Origin: Desulfobulbaceae bacterium | GTDB lineage: Bacteria > Desulfobacterota > Desulfobulbia > Desulfobulbales > SURF-16 | Assembly: GCA_024637145.1 (NCBI GenBank) | Contig: JAGXFQ010000030.1 | Coordinates: 43,873 to 107,872, forward strand | DNA length: 64,000 bases | Reading direction: 5' to 3' | Shown here: one piece after another, positions 17,427-26,404 of the stretch | Layout of the letters: each line of letters begins with the position of its first letter | How positions within the stretch are numbered: position 1 is the first letter of the stretch | The notes under the pieces: generated by a model | What the model saw: only the letters and a program-made list of their open reading frames with translations | The model's database searches: none | What the model was told of the DNA's origin: nothing | Position numbers and translations under genes: made by a program

Positions 17427-17786
17427 ATGACCACTTTTCTGATTATCCTCCACATTCTTGTCTGCCTGTTTCTCATCGGCATTGTTCTGCTTCAGCAGGG
17501 CAAGGGTGGCGGCATGGGCGCAGCCTTAGGCGGTGGCGGCTCCAATCAGTCGGTCTTTGGCGCTGATGGCCCCATGCCCATCTTAAGCAAGGTCACCACG
17601 GGCGCCGCGGTTATTTTCATGCTCACCAGTCTGGCCCTGGCCTATATCTCGTCCCATGACTCTTCGAGCTCAGTGATGAAACAAATTTCCGTGCCAAAGC
17701 AAAATGAAAGTGGTATAGAAAAAACTCTGGTGCCGGCCCCTGATGTCAGCCGCCAGAGTGAACAAGATGCACCGGTAAGCAAATAA
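17427..17786 (+). CDS. secG: Preprotein translocase subunit SecG
   Basis: Small auxiliary subunit of the SecYEG channel in the inner membrane. It has two hydrophobic segments, at about residues 3-23 and 50-72. Between them is the conserved QQGKGGGMGAALGGGGS region. The C-terminal tail is longer and more polar than in the shortest homologues (119 aa total). It starts 6 bp after the tpiA stop, in the common tpiA-secG pairing, and tRNA-Leu follows directly. Confidence 0.94.
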   Translation: MTTFLIILHILVCLFLIGIVLLQQGKGGGMGAALGGGGSNQSVFGADGPMPILSKVTTGAAVIFMLTSLALAYISSHDSSSSVMKQISVPKQNESGIEKTLVPAPDVSRQSEQDAPVSK

Positions 17787-17804
17787 CGATATATTAAATT
17801 TTGT

Positions 17805-17890
17805 GCCGAAGTGGTGGAATTGGTAGACACGCTATCTTGAGGGGGTAGTGGCCCACGGCCGTGCGAGTTCGATTCTCGCCTTCGGCACCA
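17805..17890 (+). tRNA. tRNA-Leu (GAG)
   Basis: An 86-nt class II tRNA with long variable arm and encoded CCA. Acceptor GCCGAAG pairs with CTTCGGC, the D arm holds TGGTGGAATTGGTAGACACG, and the anticodon stem-loop is CTATC-TTGAGGG-GGTAG with anticodon GAG. It lies 18 bp after secG and could be read through from the tpiA-secG transcript. Confidence 0.96.
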
Positions 17891-17905
17891 TTTTTTTATT
17901 GTTAA

Positions 17906-17937
17906 GCCCGTAACGTTTTTCGTTGCGGGCTTTTTTT
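17906..17937 (+). terminator. Terminator after tRNA-Leu
   Basis: GCCCGTAACG-TTTTT-CGTTGCGGGC followed by seven T. A classical rho-independent terminator closing the pgk-tpiA-secG-tRNA unit. Confidence 0.92.
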
Positions 17938-18041
17938 ATGCATCCCCCCACAGAGCCTCCTGACCAGGAGCGGCCCCATCCCCTTGACCTCTGGCGAACA
18001 AGGGGGCTTCCTTTTTTTCCGCTTTTTATCAGACAAAGTCC

Positions 18042-18069
18042 TTGAAAAAAAAATGGTACCCTCTACAGT
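18042..18069 (+). promoter_or_regulatory. Possible promoter of the hybrid kinase gene
   Basis: TTGAAA, 16-bp spacer, TACAGT, about 85 bp before the start codon. Plausible but unremarkable; the long A run next to the -35 box makes it less certain. Confidence 0.35.
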
Positions 18070-18152
18070 GAGCAGAAGCTTGTTGAGCGCTCTCCTCTTT
18101 CATTATCCTTTGCAGGTGGGCAACCCCTCCCCTGACCAGATGCGTATAACCC

Positions 18153-20117
18153 ATGGCCAATCCTCCCAGTTATGAAGAGCTGCGCAAGCAGAATCAGATC
18201 CTTGTCAAGGAGGCTGCCCACCAGGCCCTGACCAGGAAGGCCCTGGAAAACGATATTGAGCAATATCGTGCGCTGGTGGAAAATGCCCCTGACCTGATTC
18301 ATAGTGTCACCCCGGATGGCTCTTTTCTCTATACCAACCAGGCCTGGAAAAATGCCCTGGGCTATACCGCAGAGGAGCTCAAAACCCTCAAGCTCATGGA
18401 TATCGTCGAAGAGGGCTGCCGTGACAAATGCCATTGCATTTTCGAGAATCTCCTGAGTGGTGAAAATATTGCCCGCAACGAGACCGTTTTTGTGGCCAAG
18501 GATGGCCATAAGGTCCTGGTGGAGGGCCAGTGCACCACCAGTTTCCTGGATGGCAAGGCGACCCGGATGACCGGTTTTTTTCGGGACATAGGGGAGCGCA
18601 GCCACAACGAACAGGCCCTGCGGGAAAGCGAGAGCAGATACCGTGACCTCTTTGAAAATGCCCACGACATCATCCAGATTCTCCAACCGGACGGCAAACT
18701 CCTCTACGTGAACAACTCCTGGCGGCAGACCTTTGGCTATGACGAAGAGGAAATTAAAGACCTCTCCATCTTTGACATCATCTCTCCGGACTGCCAGGAC
18801 CACTGCGAGGATACCTTCGGCAAAATCATCTCCGAAGAAAAGACCCATTACATCACCACAATTTTTACCGCCAAAAACGGCAGACAGGTCCTGATTGAGG
18901 GCAATGCCATCTGTAAATTTGAGGGGGGAAAACCCCTTTACACCCAGTGTATCTTCCGCGATGTCACAGAAAAAAAGAGGATGGAAGAGGAACTGATCAA
19001 GGCCCAGAAACTGGAATCCGTGGGCGTTTTTGCCGGCGGCATTGCCCATGACTTCAACAATCTCCTCCAGGCCATTATCGGCAACATCTCCCTGGCCAAA
19101 ATGTACATCGACCCCCAGAACAAGGCCTATGAACGGCTGGAAAAGACGGAAAAGGCCTCTGTGCTGGCCCAAAACCTTACCCAGCAGCTCCTCACCTTCT
19201 CCAAAGGCGGTGAACCCATCAAGAGCGTCACCGCCCTCAGCGAAATCGTCACAGAGGCCACCACCTTCAGCCTCCGGGGCTCCAAAGTCAAATGCCACTA
19301 TCAGCTGGCAGACAATCTGTGGCCGGTTGAGGCCGACAAGGGCCAGCTCAGCCAGGTTACCCAGAATCTGGCCATTAATGCCAGTCAGGCCATGCCTGAG
19401 GGTGGCATCTTGACCATCAGAGCCACCAATATCACCCTTGACGCCTCCACCATAGCCACCCTGCCTGACGGCAATTATATCAAGATCACCTTCCAGGATC
19501 AGGGCAGCGGCATCAGCAAAGAAAATATCACGAAGATATTTGACCCTTATTTTTCCAGTAAAAAGGCAGGCAGCGGCCTGGGACTGGCCATCTCCTACTC
19601 CATCATCAACAACCATGGCGGCCTGATCACTGCGGATTCGCAACCTGGCCAGGGCGCTCTTTTCACCATCTATCTGCCGGCGGCCCAAGGCATAATTCCT
19701 GCCCAAAAAAAAGTTGCCAGCCAATCAACCTTAGAGAAGGGACGCATTCTGGTTCTTGATGACGATGAGATTGTTCTGGATGTCTTGCATGAAATGCTCA
19801 CCGTCCTGGGCTGTGAAAACGATGCAGCAAAGGAGGGGAACCAGGCCATTGCCCTCTACAAAAAGGCCTTCCAGGCCGGCAAACCCTATAGCGGGGTGAT
19901 TATGGACCTCACCATACCGGGGGGCATGGGTGGCAAAGAGACCCTGGCCCTGCTTCAACAAATCAATCCGGAAGTGCGGGCCATTGTTTCAAGTGGCTAT
20001 GCCAATGATCCCATCATGGCCAACTTCAGGGCACACGGCTTCTGCGGGGTATTTCCCAAGCCTTACACCATTGAAGATCTGAGCCAGGCCCTCACCGCCA
20101 TTTTCAGCCCCACCTGA
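18153..20117 (+). CDS. PAS-PAS hybrid sensor histidine kinase with receiver domain
   Basis: A 654-residue cytoplasmic sensor. It has a short N-terminal coiled coil, then two PAS domains (about 30-145 and 155-275; both begin with a YRxLxENAxD-like run). The phosphoacceptor helix has [14 protein letters not shown] with the histidine near 297. The ATPase domain has an N-box ([13 protein letters not shown]) and G-boxes ([15 protein letters not shown]). A C-terminal receiver (about 530-650) has the phospho-aspartate in VIMDLTIPG. No membrane segment is seen. HDFNN-type kinases often end in a receiver; the output partner is unknown. It is monocistronic. Confidence 0.9.
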   Translation: MANPPSYEELRKQNQILVKEAAHQALTRKALENDIEQYRALVENAPDLIHSVTPDGSFLYTNQAWKNALGYTAEELKTLKLMDIVEEGCRDKCHCIFENLLSGENIARNETVFVAKDGHKVLVEGQCTTSFLDGKATRMTGFFRDIGERSHNEQALRESESRYRDLFENAHDIIQILQPDGKLLYVNNSWRQTFGYDEEEIKDLSIFDIISPDCQDHCEDTFGKIISEEKTHYITTIFTAKNGRQVLIEGNAICKFEGGKPLYTQCIFRDVTEKKRMEEELIKAQKLESVGVFAGGIAHDFNNLLQAIIGNISLAKMYIDPQNKAYERLEKTEKASVLAQNLTQQLLTFSKGGEPIKSVTALSEIVTEATTFSLRGSKVKCHYQLADNLWPVEADKGQLSQVTQNLAINASQAMPEGGILTIRATNITLDASTIATLPDGNYIKITFQDQGSGISKENITKIFDPYFSSKKAGSGLGLAISYSIINNHGGLITADSQPGQGALFTIYLPAAQGIIPAQKKVASQSTLEKGRILVLDDDEIVLDVLHEMLTVLGCENDAAKEGNQAIALYKKAFQAGKPYSGVIMDLTIPGGMGGKETLALLQQINPEVRAIVSSGYANDPIMANFRAHGFCGVFPKPYTIEDLSQALTAIFSPT

Positions 20118-20380
20118 GATTCCCCTTTCCGAAACCTCTCCTTCCAGCTGGCTCCAAAAGCCCTTCCCCTTCTTTATCAGTATATTCTTTTATCTCTTTG
20201 GCTCTGCAAAGGGCAGAGGCCATGCCTTGCCCCGCACCGCCTACCCTCAATGGGGGGAAAGCCCTCTTCTTTTTTTGAGTTGCTGTTCTTCAGCCAAGCA
20301 TTTAGAATAAAATAAATAAGTTATCTTTTTTTCAAAAGCCAAACCTTGTGCGGGCCCTAAAAAAAAGAGGAGAAGATCAC

Positions 20381-21844
20381 GTGCCATCACCCATTGCCAG
20401 TTTGTGGCCCATCACCACGCCGTCTATTTTCATTCTCACCCTGATAGCGGCCATGGTTTTACTCTATTTTGGCCGCGCCCCTGCCCACAACAGCATCAGT
20501 TCTTTTTGCCGGGTCATCAGAAACGGGCTGCGCCTTGCCTCTTTTGCCGTGTTGCGGAGCGAAAAACGTCTCCATATCCGCAACAGAGAAGTCCTTTTGG
20601 CGGCGGGCCTGCTCAGGATGGAGCGCGACATAGAAAAGGAGTTTCAGCGGGTGGAGCGGATTGTCCAGCGCGACATGCAGGGCTACCCATCCTTGCACCG
20701 TAAACTTTCCGAAGAAATCAGCCGCCTCGACCAAGACTATAGTGAAAGCACCGAGGCGCCCCCCACGCCGCCGGTCTGGGTCAATGCCGTGGAGTCCGTG
20801 GCTGATCTAGCCCAGAAAAACGGCGGCGATAGTATGGTGGGTTCCATCCTCAAAGATGTCCACACCACCATTATCAGGCAGCAGCAAACAGCCATGGCGG
20901 CATATAGGGAAAATACCGGCCGGCGCCACAAGATCCTTGGCAGTATGATGCCCTACTGGCGCCGGTTGGCCAAGGTTCTTGAGGAGGTGGGCAGCACTGT
21001 CAATAATCTTGGCGATCGCGCCAAGATTATTGACCAGAAGATGGCGGCCTACGAAGAAATCAGAAGCGACTCGAACAAGGCGGCAATCATTCTGCACTCC
21101 TCATCCTTAACCCAGTTTTTCATTGCTGCTTTCTGGGTCTTGGTGGCCATGGGCGCTATTGTCGTCAATTTCCACCTTATCTCCCTGCCCATGGCGGAAA
21201 TGGTGGGCGGCAGCGCCCACATCGGCGGCTATCCACTCAATGAAATTGCCGCCCTGGTCGTGATTCTCATTGCCACCTTTGCCGGCCTGGCCCTGCTGGA
21301 GGCGTTGCGCATCACCAAATTTTTTCCCGGAATCGGCAGCCTGGACGCCAAAGAGCGCCGGTTTATCGCCCTGGTGGCTGTGGGCTTTCTCTTTGCCATG
21401 GCCGGCATCGAATCCGCCCTGGCCTATATGCGCGATCTGATTGCCGCCAACGATGAGGCCCTGCGCCTCTCCCTTCTCATGGAGTCGGGCGAGACCATGG
21501 ACGTCGCCCGCAGCATCATCCCCACCGTGGCCCAGATGCTGCTTGGCTTCATTCTGCCCTTTGCCCTCACCTTTGCCCTCATTCCCTTTGAGGCCTTTGT
21601 CCATTCCGCCCGCACTGTTTTGGGGTATGGGCTTGAGCTTCTCCTCCGCCTGGGAGCGGGCCTGATCCGCCTGGTGGCCAATCTGGTTCATTATTCAGGA
21701 TCTCTTCTGGTGGCACTCTACGACCTTATTATCTTCCTGCCCCTCTGGGTGGAAAAAAAGCTGCAAGGCCTGGGCCGCCCCCAGGAATCCTCCCACCAGA
21801 AGAACAAAGAGGAGACTAGGGCCAAAGAGGCCAAGGCCCTTTGA
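20381..21844 (+). CDS. Polytopic membrane protein with large soluble N-terminal region (unknown)
   Basis: I do not recognise this family. From GTG 20381 (GAGGAG eight bases upstream) it has 487 residues. Residues 14-35 are a first membrane segment. About 180 helical, charged residues follow, probably coiled coil, with repeated E/R/Q patterns. Four or five further membrane segments lie at about 245-270, 290-315, 330-355, 385-410 and 425-455, and the tail is short, basic and acidic. The next gene, 46 bp on, encodes a VWA-like lipoprotein; the pair looks like one operon acting at the inner membrane/periplasm. The track start at 20348 precedes the ribosome-binding site. Confidence 0.6.
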   Translation: MPSPIASLWPITTPSIFILTLIAAMVLLYFGRAPAHNSISSFCRVIRNGLRLASFAVLRSEKRLHIRNREVLLAAGLLRMERDIEKEFQRVERIVQRDMQGYPSLHRKLSEEISRLDQDYSESTEAPPTPPVWVNAVESVADLAQKNGGDSMVGSILKDVHTTIIRQQQTAMAAYRENTGRRHKILGSMMPYWRRLAKVLEEVGSTVNNLGDRAKIIDQKMAAYEEIRSDSNKAAIILHSSSLTQFFIAAFWVLVAMGAIVVNFHLISLPMAEMVGGSAHIGGYPLNEIAALVVILIATFAGLALLEALRITKFFPGIGSLDAKERRFIALVAVGFLFAMAGIESALAYMRDLIAANDEALRLSLLMESGETMDVARSIIPTVAQMLLGFILPFALTFALIPFEAFVHSARTVLGYGLELLLRLGAGLIRLVANLVHYSGSLLVALYDLIIFLPLWVEKKLQGLGRPQESSHQKNKEETRAKEAKAL

Positions 21845-21890
21845 AAAAGCAGCGCCACCCTGAAGAAGGACTGGCCCGGGAAAAAAGGGC

Positions 21891-22565
21891 ATGCATAAAA
21901 TAAAATCCTCTTTGGCCCTGCCGGCCCTTGTCTTTTTTGCCCTCCTCATGCTCAGCGGCTGCAGGGAGCCCCAGCCCCCCCTTAGCCACAGCCAGGGCAT
22001 CTACATGCTGCTGGACACCTCCGACATCTCCGCCTTTGAGCTCAAAAAGGCCCAGGCTCTTAGCAACTATATCCTCGGCTCCCTGAATCCAGCTGATTCT
22101 TTTGCTGTGGCTCCGCTGGGCAGCCAGAGTGTCCAGGAAAAGACGAGCATCCACCAAATTACCTTTGCCAAACGGCCCTCTGTGGCCACCAATCAGAAAA
22201 GGGTCTTTGCCCACAAGGTGGATTCCTTTCTCAAGAAGCGCCCCCAGAGCCCCGGCCCCGACATCGCGGGCGGCCTGCTCCTGGCCGTGGAGTGGCTCAG
22301 TCAGACAAAGGCCGGCAAGAAGAAGATCCTTATCTTTTCCGACATGAAGGAGGAGGGCAGCGCCGGCCCCCCTGGCGAATTGCAGATTCCTCTGCAAGGA
22401 TTTACGGTCATCGCCCTTAATGTCACGACGCTCCGCTCCGACAACACAGATCCGCGCGACTACCTGGACCGCCTCAATGGCTGGCGCCTCCAGGTGGAGA
22501 ATGGCGGCGGCACCTGGCTCCTCATCAATGATCTGACACGACTGGAACCCGTCATCGATCCTTAA
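21891..22565 (+). CDS. Lipoprotein with VWA-like fold
   Basis: The signal peptide ends in LMLSGC, a lipobox. The mature part reads like a von Willebrand A domain: a first strand with YMLLDTSD (MIDAS-like DxS), a second strand with KILIFSDMKEEG, and a later strand FTVIALNV. The full MIDAS (DxSxS) is not clean, so metal binding is uncertain. It is periplasmic and membrane-anchored, probably on the inner or outer membrane. It forms an operon with the preceding polytopic protein; a VWA domain beside a membrane protein suggests a protein-protein scaffold. The terminator follows directly. Confidence 0.65.
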   Translation: MHKIKSSLALPALVFFALLMLSGCREPQPPLSHSQGIYMLLDTSDISAFELKKAQALSNYILGSLNPADSFAVAPLGSQSVQEKTSIHQITFAKRPSVATNQKRVFAHKVDSFLKKRPQSPGPDIAGGLLLAVEWLSQTKAGKKKILIFSDMKEEGSAGPPGELQIPLQGFTVIALNVTTLRSDNTDPRDYLDRLNGWRLQVENGGGTWLLINDLTRLEPVIDP

Positions 22566-22586
22566 CAAGGCCCCGGCAACGCCCTG

Positions 22587-22631
22587 AAAAAGAGGACCTG
22601 CACCGGCTAAGCGTTGCAGACCCTCTTTTTT
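22587..22631 (+). terminator. Terminator after VWA lipoprotein
   Basis: AAAAAGAGG pairs with CCTCTTTTT and an inner CTGCA/TGCAG stem stacks inside it, ending in a T tract. It closes the two-gene operon. Confidence 0.75.
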
Positions 22632-22720
22632 AGGGGTACCATCACCAGATACTGCAAAAGATCTTTTCCCACCCCTGCCCGAAAACCAGGCCGGGGTTAT
22701 ATATCAGTTATATCCTTCCT

Positions 22721-23482
22721 ATGCCCTTCACCAGCCCCATCGCCCCCACCAGCTGCTCCGGTTATTGCCAGCGCTGCCGCACCCACCATGTTCTGCCTCA
22801 GGGCAGCAGTGGCGGGCCCGCCCTGGCCCTGCAGGTTGAGCTTGAGAAAAAAGGACGCCTTGATCTGCAGGCTGCCGCGCACCAGGCCAATCCCCTTTAC
22901 CGCCTGGACTATCTCTTTGGCCCGGCCCGAGGCCAGATGTTCGGGGTCATGGAGTTCCGGGCCCCGGACAATAGCCGCGGGGTAATGCGCGCCTTTTCCG
23001 GCCAATATAACGGCAGGTGGCAGGTGGAGGGTTGGGCCCCGCCCCTCTTTGCCGAAGAGGTGTGGCAGCAGACCAATCAGGTCAAGGAACGGCAGATAAA
23101 GGAGCTGAGCCGCACCATTGCGCAGCTTAAGGCCGACATACCCCACCGCCAGGAACTGATCAAGGCGCGGCGCAGCCTTTCACAAGGCCTGATGCAAGAG
23201 TTGCATGCCATCTACCGCCTCACTAATTTCCGCGGCGAGACCAAATCCCTCCCCGAGGTCTTTGCCAGCCAGGGCGGCATTCCCACCGGCACCGGTGACT
23301 GCTGCGCCCCCAAGCTTCTCAACTACGCGGCCCGCCACGCCCTTACCCCCCTTGGCATCAGCGAGTTTTATCTGGGCCGGCCAAACCCCTCCCGGACCAG
23401 GCAGCATGGCCATTTCTATTCATCCTGCCCGGGAAAATGCCAACCCATCCTGGGCTTTCTGCTCTGCGGTCTGGAGCAGTGA
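22721..23482 (+). CDS. N-terminal module of a two-gene RluA-type pseudouridine synthase
   Basis: 253 residues without the pseudouridine-synthase catalytic motif. The C-terminal block GTGDCCAPKLLNYAA ... GISEFYLG ... QHGHFY is one I recall from the N-terminal half of about 550-residue RluA-family proteins of Vibrio/Shewanella type, where the catalytic half follows in the same chain. Here a TGA ends it, and the catalytic half starts one base later in another frame. The N-terminus has CSGYCQRC, a possible metal site, and the middle (about 120-165) is a coiled coil. Natural split, frameshift or sequencing error are all possible. No clear Shine-Dalgarno sequence is seen. Confidence 0.65.
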   Translation: MPFTSPIAPTSCSGYCQRCRTHHVLPQGSSGGPALALQVELEKKGRLDLQAAAHQANPLYRLDYLFGPARGQMFGVMEFRAPDNSRGVMRAFSGQYNGRWQVEGWAPPLFAEEVWQQTNQVKERQIKELSRTIAQLKADIPHRQELIKARRSLSQGLMQELHAIYRLTNFRGETKSLPEVFASQGGIPTGTGDCCAPKLLNYAARHALTPLGISEFYLGRPNPSRTRQHGHFYSSCPGKCQPILGFLLCGLEQ

Positions 23483-23483
23483 G

Positions 23484-24131
23484 ATGACTGCCGACGGCAG
23501 CCTCGACATCCTGCACCGTGATGACCACCTGGTGGTGGTGAACAAGCCTGGGGGCCTGCTGTCCGTGCCCGGTCGCGGCCCCGACAAACAGGAGTGTGTG
23601 GTCAATCACCTCAAAGAGCTGATTCCCGCCTGCATAGCCCAGCCTGCTGTCCACCGCCTGGACATGGCCACCTCCGGCCTCATGGTGCTGGCCCTGACCG
23701 CCGCCGCCCACGCCGCCCTGTCCCGCCAATTTGCCCAGCGCCAGGTGAGCAAAAAATATATTGCGCTGCTGGCAGGCCTCCCGAAAGGGTGCAGCGGCGA
23801 AAAAATCGAGCTGGCCTTCCGTCTTGACCCGGACAACCGACCTCACCAGGTGTATGACCCGCTCCGCGGCAAAACAGGGGTGACCAGATGGAGTTTGCTC
23901 CGCACAGAGCAGGGCCTGAGCCGGGTGGAGTTCAGCCCCCTCACCGGCCGCACCCACCAGTTACGGCTCCATGCCGCCCATGAGCTGGGCCTCCATTGTC
24001 CCATTGTCGGCGACCCCTTGTACGGCACAGGCCGGGAGGGTGAGCAACTCATGCTCCATGCCACCTTTCTCGCCTTTTTTCATCCAGCCACTGGACAGAG
24101 GCTCTGCTTCACCTCCAGACCGCCCTTTTAA
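23484..24131 (+). CDS. RluA-family pseudouridine synthase (catalytic part)
   Basis: A 215-residue catalytic domain that isomerises uridine to pseudouridine in rRNA or tRNA. VVVNKPGGLLSVPG opens the fold, HRLDMATSGLMV holds the catalytic aspartate, and TGRTHQLRLHAAHELGLHCPIVGDPLYG is the classical C-terminal block. There is no S4 domain, so it is of the RluA/TruC size class. The ATG is one base after the stop of the preceding gene, in a different frame. The track ORF from 23205 includes out-of-frame upstream sequence. Confidence 0.9.
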   Translation: MTADGSLDILHRDDHLVVVNKPGGLLSVPGRGPDKQECVVNHLKELIPACIAQPAVHRLDMATSGLMVLALTAAAHAALSRQFAQRQVSKKYIALLAGLPKGCSGEKIELAFRLDPDNRPHQVYDPLRGKTGVTRWSLLRTEQGLSRVEFSPLTGRTHQLRLHAAHELGLHCPIVGDPLYGTGREGEQLMLHATFLAFFHPATGQRLCFTSRPPF

Positions 24132-24477
24132 TTTTTTTTTAAAAAGTCACCAAAATTCTGCCCGCCCTTGCTCATAATCGGCATTTCATTGCATGTCCGG
24201 CATCATGAAAAAGCGCCCCAGAGAAAAGGCGATCAGCACTCCAGGCCGCCTCTTAAGGAGAGCCTGCTTTCTTTTTTTTCATCCTAAAGGAGAGCAAGGA
24301 GCCTTAGGTGTTTCTTCTCCTCCTTTAGGAGCCATTCCAGCCTCGCTGCTCTTTTTTTCGCTGATTCCGGAGGGATGGACCTTTTTTATCCATATTTGCT
24401 ATTCATCTTTACTTCATTACCTGCTAAGGTACGGTCACAAATTGATATTGCCCTCAGCATTTCCTTAACTGAAGACT
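24132..24477 (+). other. Intergenic region with inverted repeat
   Basis: 346 bp without a gene. It contains an 11-bp perfect inverted repeat, TCCTAAAGGAG (24282-24292) and CTCCTTTAGGA (24320-24330), with a 27-nt loop. A direct AAGGAGAGC word is also repeated (about 24255 and 24288). T tracts follow, and the repeat may terminate the RluA transcript or bind a regulator. Just before the next gene TTGATA-17-TTAACT could be a promoter, but it would give an almost leaderless message. Confidence 0.4.
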
Positions 24478-24843
24478 ATGAAAATACTCATTGTTGACGA
24501 CAGCAAGCTCTCTCGCCTCACCATCCTGAAAAGAATGCCGGCCGCCATCAAGGAGTCGGCCGACATCTGGCAGGGCGCAAACGGTGTTGAGGCCATTGCC
24601 CTGTACAAAGAACATCGACCGGACATTGTCTTTCTCGACCTCACCATGCCGGTCATGGATGGTTTCCAGGCCCTGACCCAGATCAGGGCTTTTGATCAGA
24701 CCTCCAGGGTCCACATCGTCACCGCTGATATCCAGACCAAATCGCAGGAAAAGGTTATGGCTCTGGGGGCCGTTGCTGTGGAGGCCAAACCCATAGACAG
24801 CGCCAGACTGGCCGAAATATTCGCAGCATTACCCACGGGCTAA
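24478..24843 (+). CDS. Single-domain response regulator (CheY-like)
   Basis: A 121-residue receiver alone. The acidic pair DD is at residues 7-8 (IVDDSKLSR), the phospho-aspartate is in IVFLDLTMPVMDGF near 53, the switch T is in HIVTAD, and the lysine is in VEAKPID. There is no output domain. It is first in a three-gene cassette with a CheC phosphatase and a diguanylate cyclase, so phosphoryl flow through this receiver likely gates the cyclase or another partner. No Shine-Dalgarno sequence is obvious. Confidence 0.93.
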   Translation: MKILIVDDSKLSRLTILKRMPAAIKESADIWQGANGVEAIALYKEHRPDIVFLDLTMPVMDGFQALTQIRAFDQTSRVHIVTADIQTKSQEKVMALGAVAVEAKPIDSARLAEIFAALPTG

Positions 24844-24846
24844 TCC

Positions 24847-25455
24847 ATGATCCAGGAAGAACTTCAGGAGGTTCTCAGCGAACTGATCAATATCTCCTTT
24901 GGCACGGCCACGGCCACCATTGCTGAGCTGTTTGATAATTTTGCCACCCTCCATGTTCCGGATATCAGCTTCATCGCTATAGATGATCTCCACAAATTCA
25001 TCCTCAACCACTTCAATTGCCAGCAGGTCTATACCACCACCCAGCAATTCAAGGGCAAATTCCAGGGGGAAATCGTCTTTGCCATGGATCCGCAAAGCGC
25101 CCAGAACATGCAGGGCATTATCTTCAGCGATGAGGATCTTGACGGTGCCGCCCTGCTCAGCCAAGATGAAATCAAGCAGAGCATCCTGGAAATTTCCAAT
25201 ATCCTGGGCTCATCCTGCCTGGGCAAACTGGCCCAGCTCTTAAACACCAATATCACCTTTGCCCCACCGGCCATAGAATTTTCCCAAACCCTGCTCAAAA
25301 CCCCGGCTGAGATGCCCTACCAGCATGTGATTGTGATCAGCACGGTGCTGGATTTCAACGCCATGGAAATCCGCGGCAACCTCTTTATCATGTGCACGGA
25401 TGAGATGTTCAGCTGGCTGGAAAGGGCCTTAGAAGATTATCTGGAAACCCTGTAG
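24847..25455 (+). CDS. CheC-like CheY-P phosphatase
   Basis: 202 residues of the CheC/CheX/FliY class. Both pseudo-repeats keep an ExxN phosphatase signature: ELIN near residue 12 and EISN near residue 115, each followed about 22 residues on by a proline (HVP, APP). Two intact sites suggest active dephosphorylation. It starts 3 bp after the CheY-like gene, its likely substrate. No cheA, cheW, cheD or receptor gene is nearby, so it may serve a c-di-GMP circuit, not taxis. Confidence 0.82.
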   Translation: MIQEELQEVLSELINISFGTATATIAELFDNFATLHVPDISFIAIDDLHKFILNHFNCQQVYTTTQQFKGKFQGEIVFAMDPQSAQNMQGIIFSDEDLDGAALLSQDEIKQSILEISNILGSSCLGKLAQLLNTNITFAPPAIEFSQTLLKTPAEMPYQHVIVISTVLDFNAMEIRGNLFIMCTDEMFSWLERALEDYLETL

Positions 25456-26394
25456 ATGCCTGACCAGAAAGCGATCCTTGACACCATTGAAAACGGTATT
25501 CTGGTGGTGACGCCAGATCTGCAGATACGTTTCTGGAACAGATGGCTGACTCTGCAGACCGGCATCAGCAAAGAGGAGGCCGTGGGCCATTTCCTGCCCA
25601 CCCTCTTTCCCGGCACGAGCTTCAACCTCCTGAAACGCAAGGTCAAGATTGCCCTCAAACTCAAATCCTCCACCTTCACCAACTCCTCGGTGGAAAAATT
25701 CATCATCCCCATCAAGCTCCACAATATCACGAAATCCATCTTTCACCATATGCGGCAAGACGTGGTAATCACCCCCCTTGGCGAAGGAGAGGCCAGCATT
25801 ATCATCTACGACACCTCCGCCTTGTTAGAGGCGAAGGCTGTTATCCAGAACCAGCTTCTGGTCATGGAGAAGCAGGCCACCACTGATACCCTCACCGGTT
25901 GCTATAATCGCAAGATGTTTAACGATCTGCTCAAGAGTGAGGTAAAAAAGGCTGACCGCTACCACCATATCTTCTCCCTGATCATCATGGATATCGATAA
26001 TTTCAAGGCAGTCAATGATACCTATGGTCACCTGGCCGGCGATGAGGTCTTAAAGGAGATGGCCACCATTACCGGCTGCACCGTCCGGGAAAGTGATCTT
26101 TTTGCCCGCTGGGGCGGGGAGGAATTCTCCATTTTACTGCCCGAGACCACCCTGGAAGGGGCGGCCATCCTGGCGGACAAAATAAGGCGCACCATTGCCG
26201 CCAATGACTTCAGCAACATAGGCAACCTTACCTGCAGTCTCGGCGTGGCGCAGTACCATAAAACCGAACACCGGGACACCCTGATCAGCAATGCGGACTG
26301 GGCCCTCTATCACGCCAAAAACCATGGCAAGAACCAGGTAGCTGTCTTTGACCAGGGAGAGATACAAACCTGGCCGGGCGCCAACGGGAACTAA
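25456..26394 (+). CDS. PAS-GGDEF diguanylate cyclase
   Basis: Makes c-di-GMP from two GTP. The 312 residues hold an N-terminal PAS-like domain (about 1-125), a short helix, then GGDEF from TDTLTGCYNRKMF. The active-site loop is RWGGEEF near 217, intact, with an RxxD inhibitory site (RESD) five residues before it, so product inhibition is expected. There is no membrane segment. The ATG directly follows the TAG of the CheC gene. The cassette CheY-CheC-DGC implies that receiver phosphorylation and cyclase output are linked. Confidence 0.93.
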   Translation: MPDQKAILDTIENGILVVTPDLQIRFWNRWLTLQTGISKEEAVGHFLPTLFPGTSFNLLKRKVKIALKLKSSTFTNSSVEKFIIPIKLHNITKSIFHHMRQDVVITPLGEGEASIIIYDTSALLEAKAVIQNQLLVMEKQATTDTLTGCYNRKMFNDLLKSEVKKADRYHHIFSLIIMDIDNFKAVNDTYGHLAGDEVLKEMATITGCTVRESDLFARWGGEEFSILLPETTLEGAAILADKIRRTIAANDFSNIGNLTCSLGVAQYHKTEHRDTLISNADWALYHAKNHGKNQVAVFDQGEIQTWPGANGN

Positions 26395-26404
26395 TTGCCC
26401 CCCT

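Noticed and set aside
18063-19724. 553-aa minus-strand ORF opposite the hybrid kinase
   Set aside because: Antisense of well-defined PAS and kinase motifs; no domain recognised in it.
22614-22985. 123-aa ORF overlapping the terminator and the RluA N-module
   Set aside because: Proline/alanine-rich out-of-frame reading with no start signal, running through the terminator.
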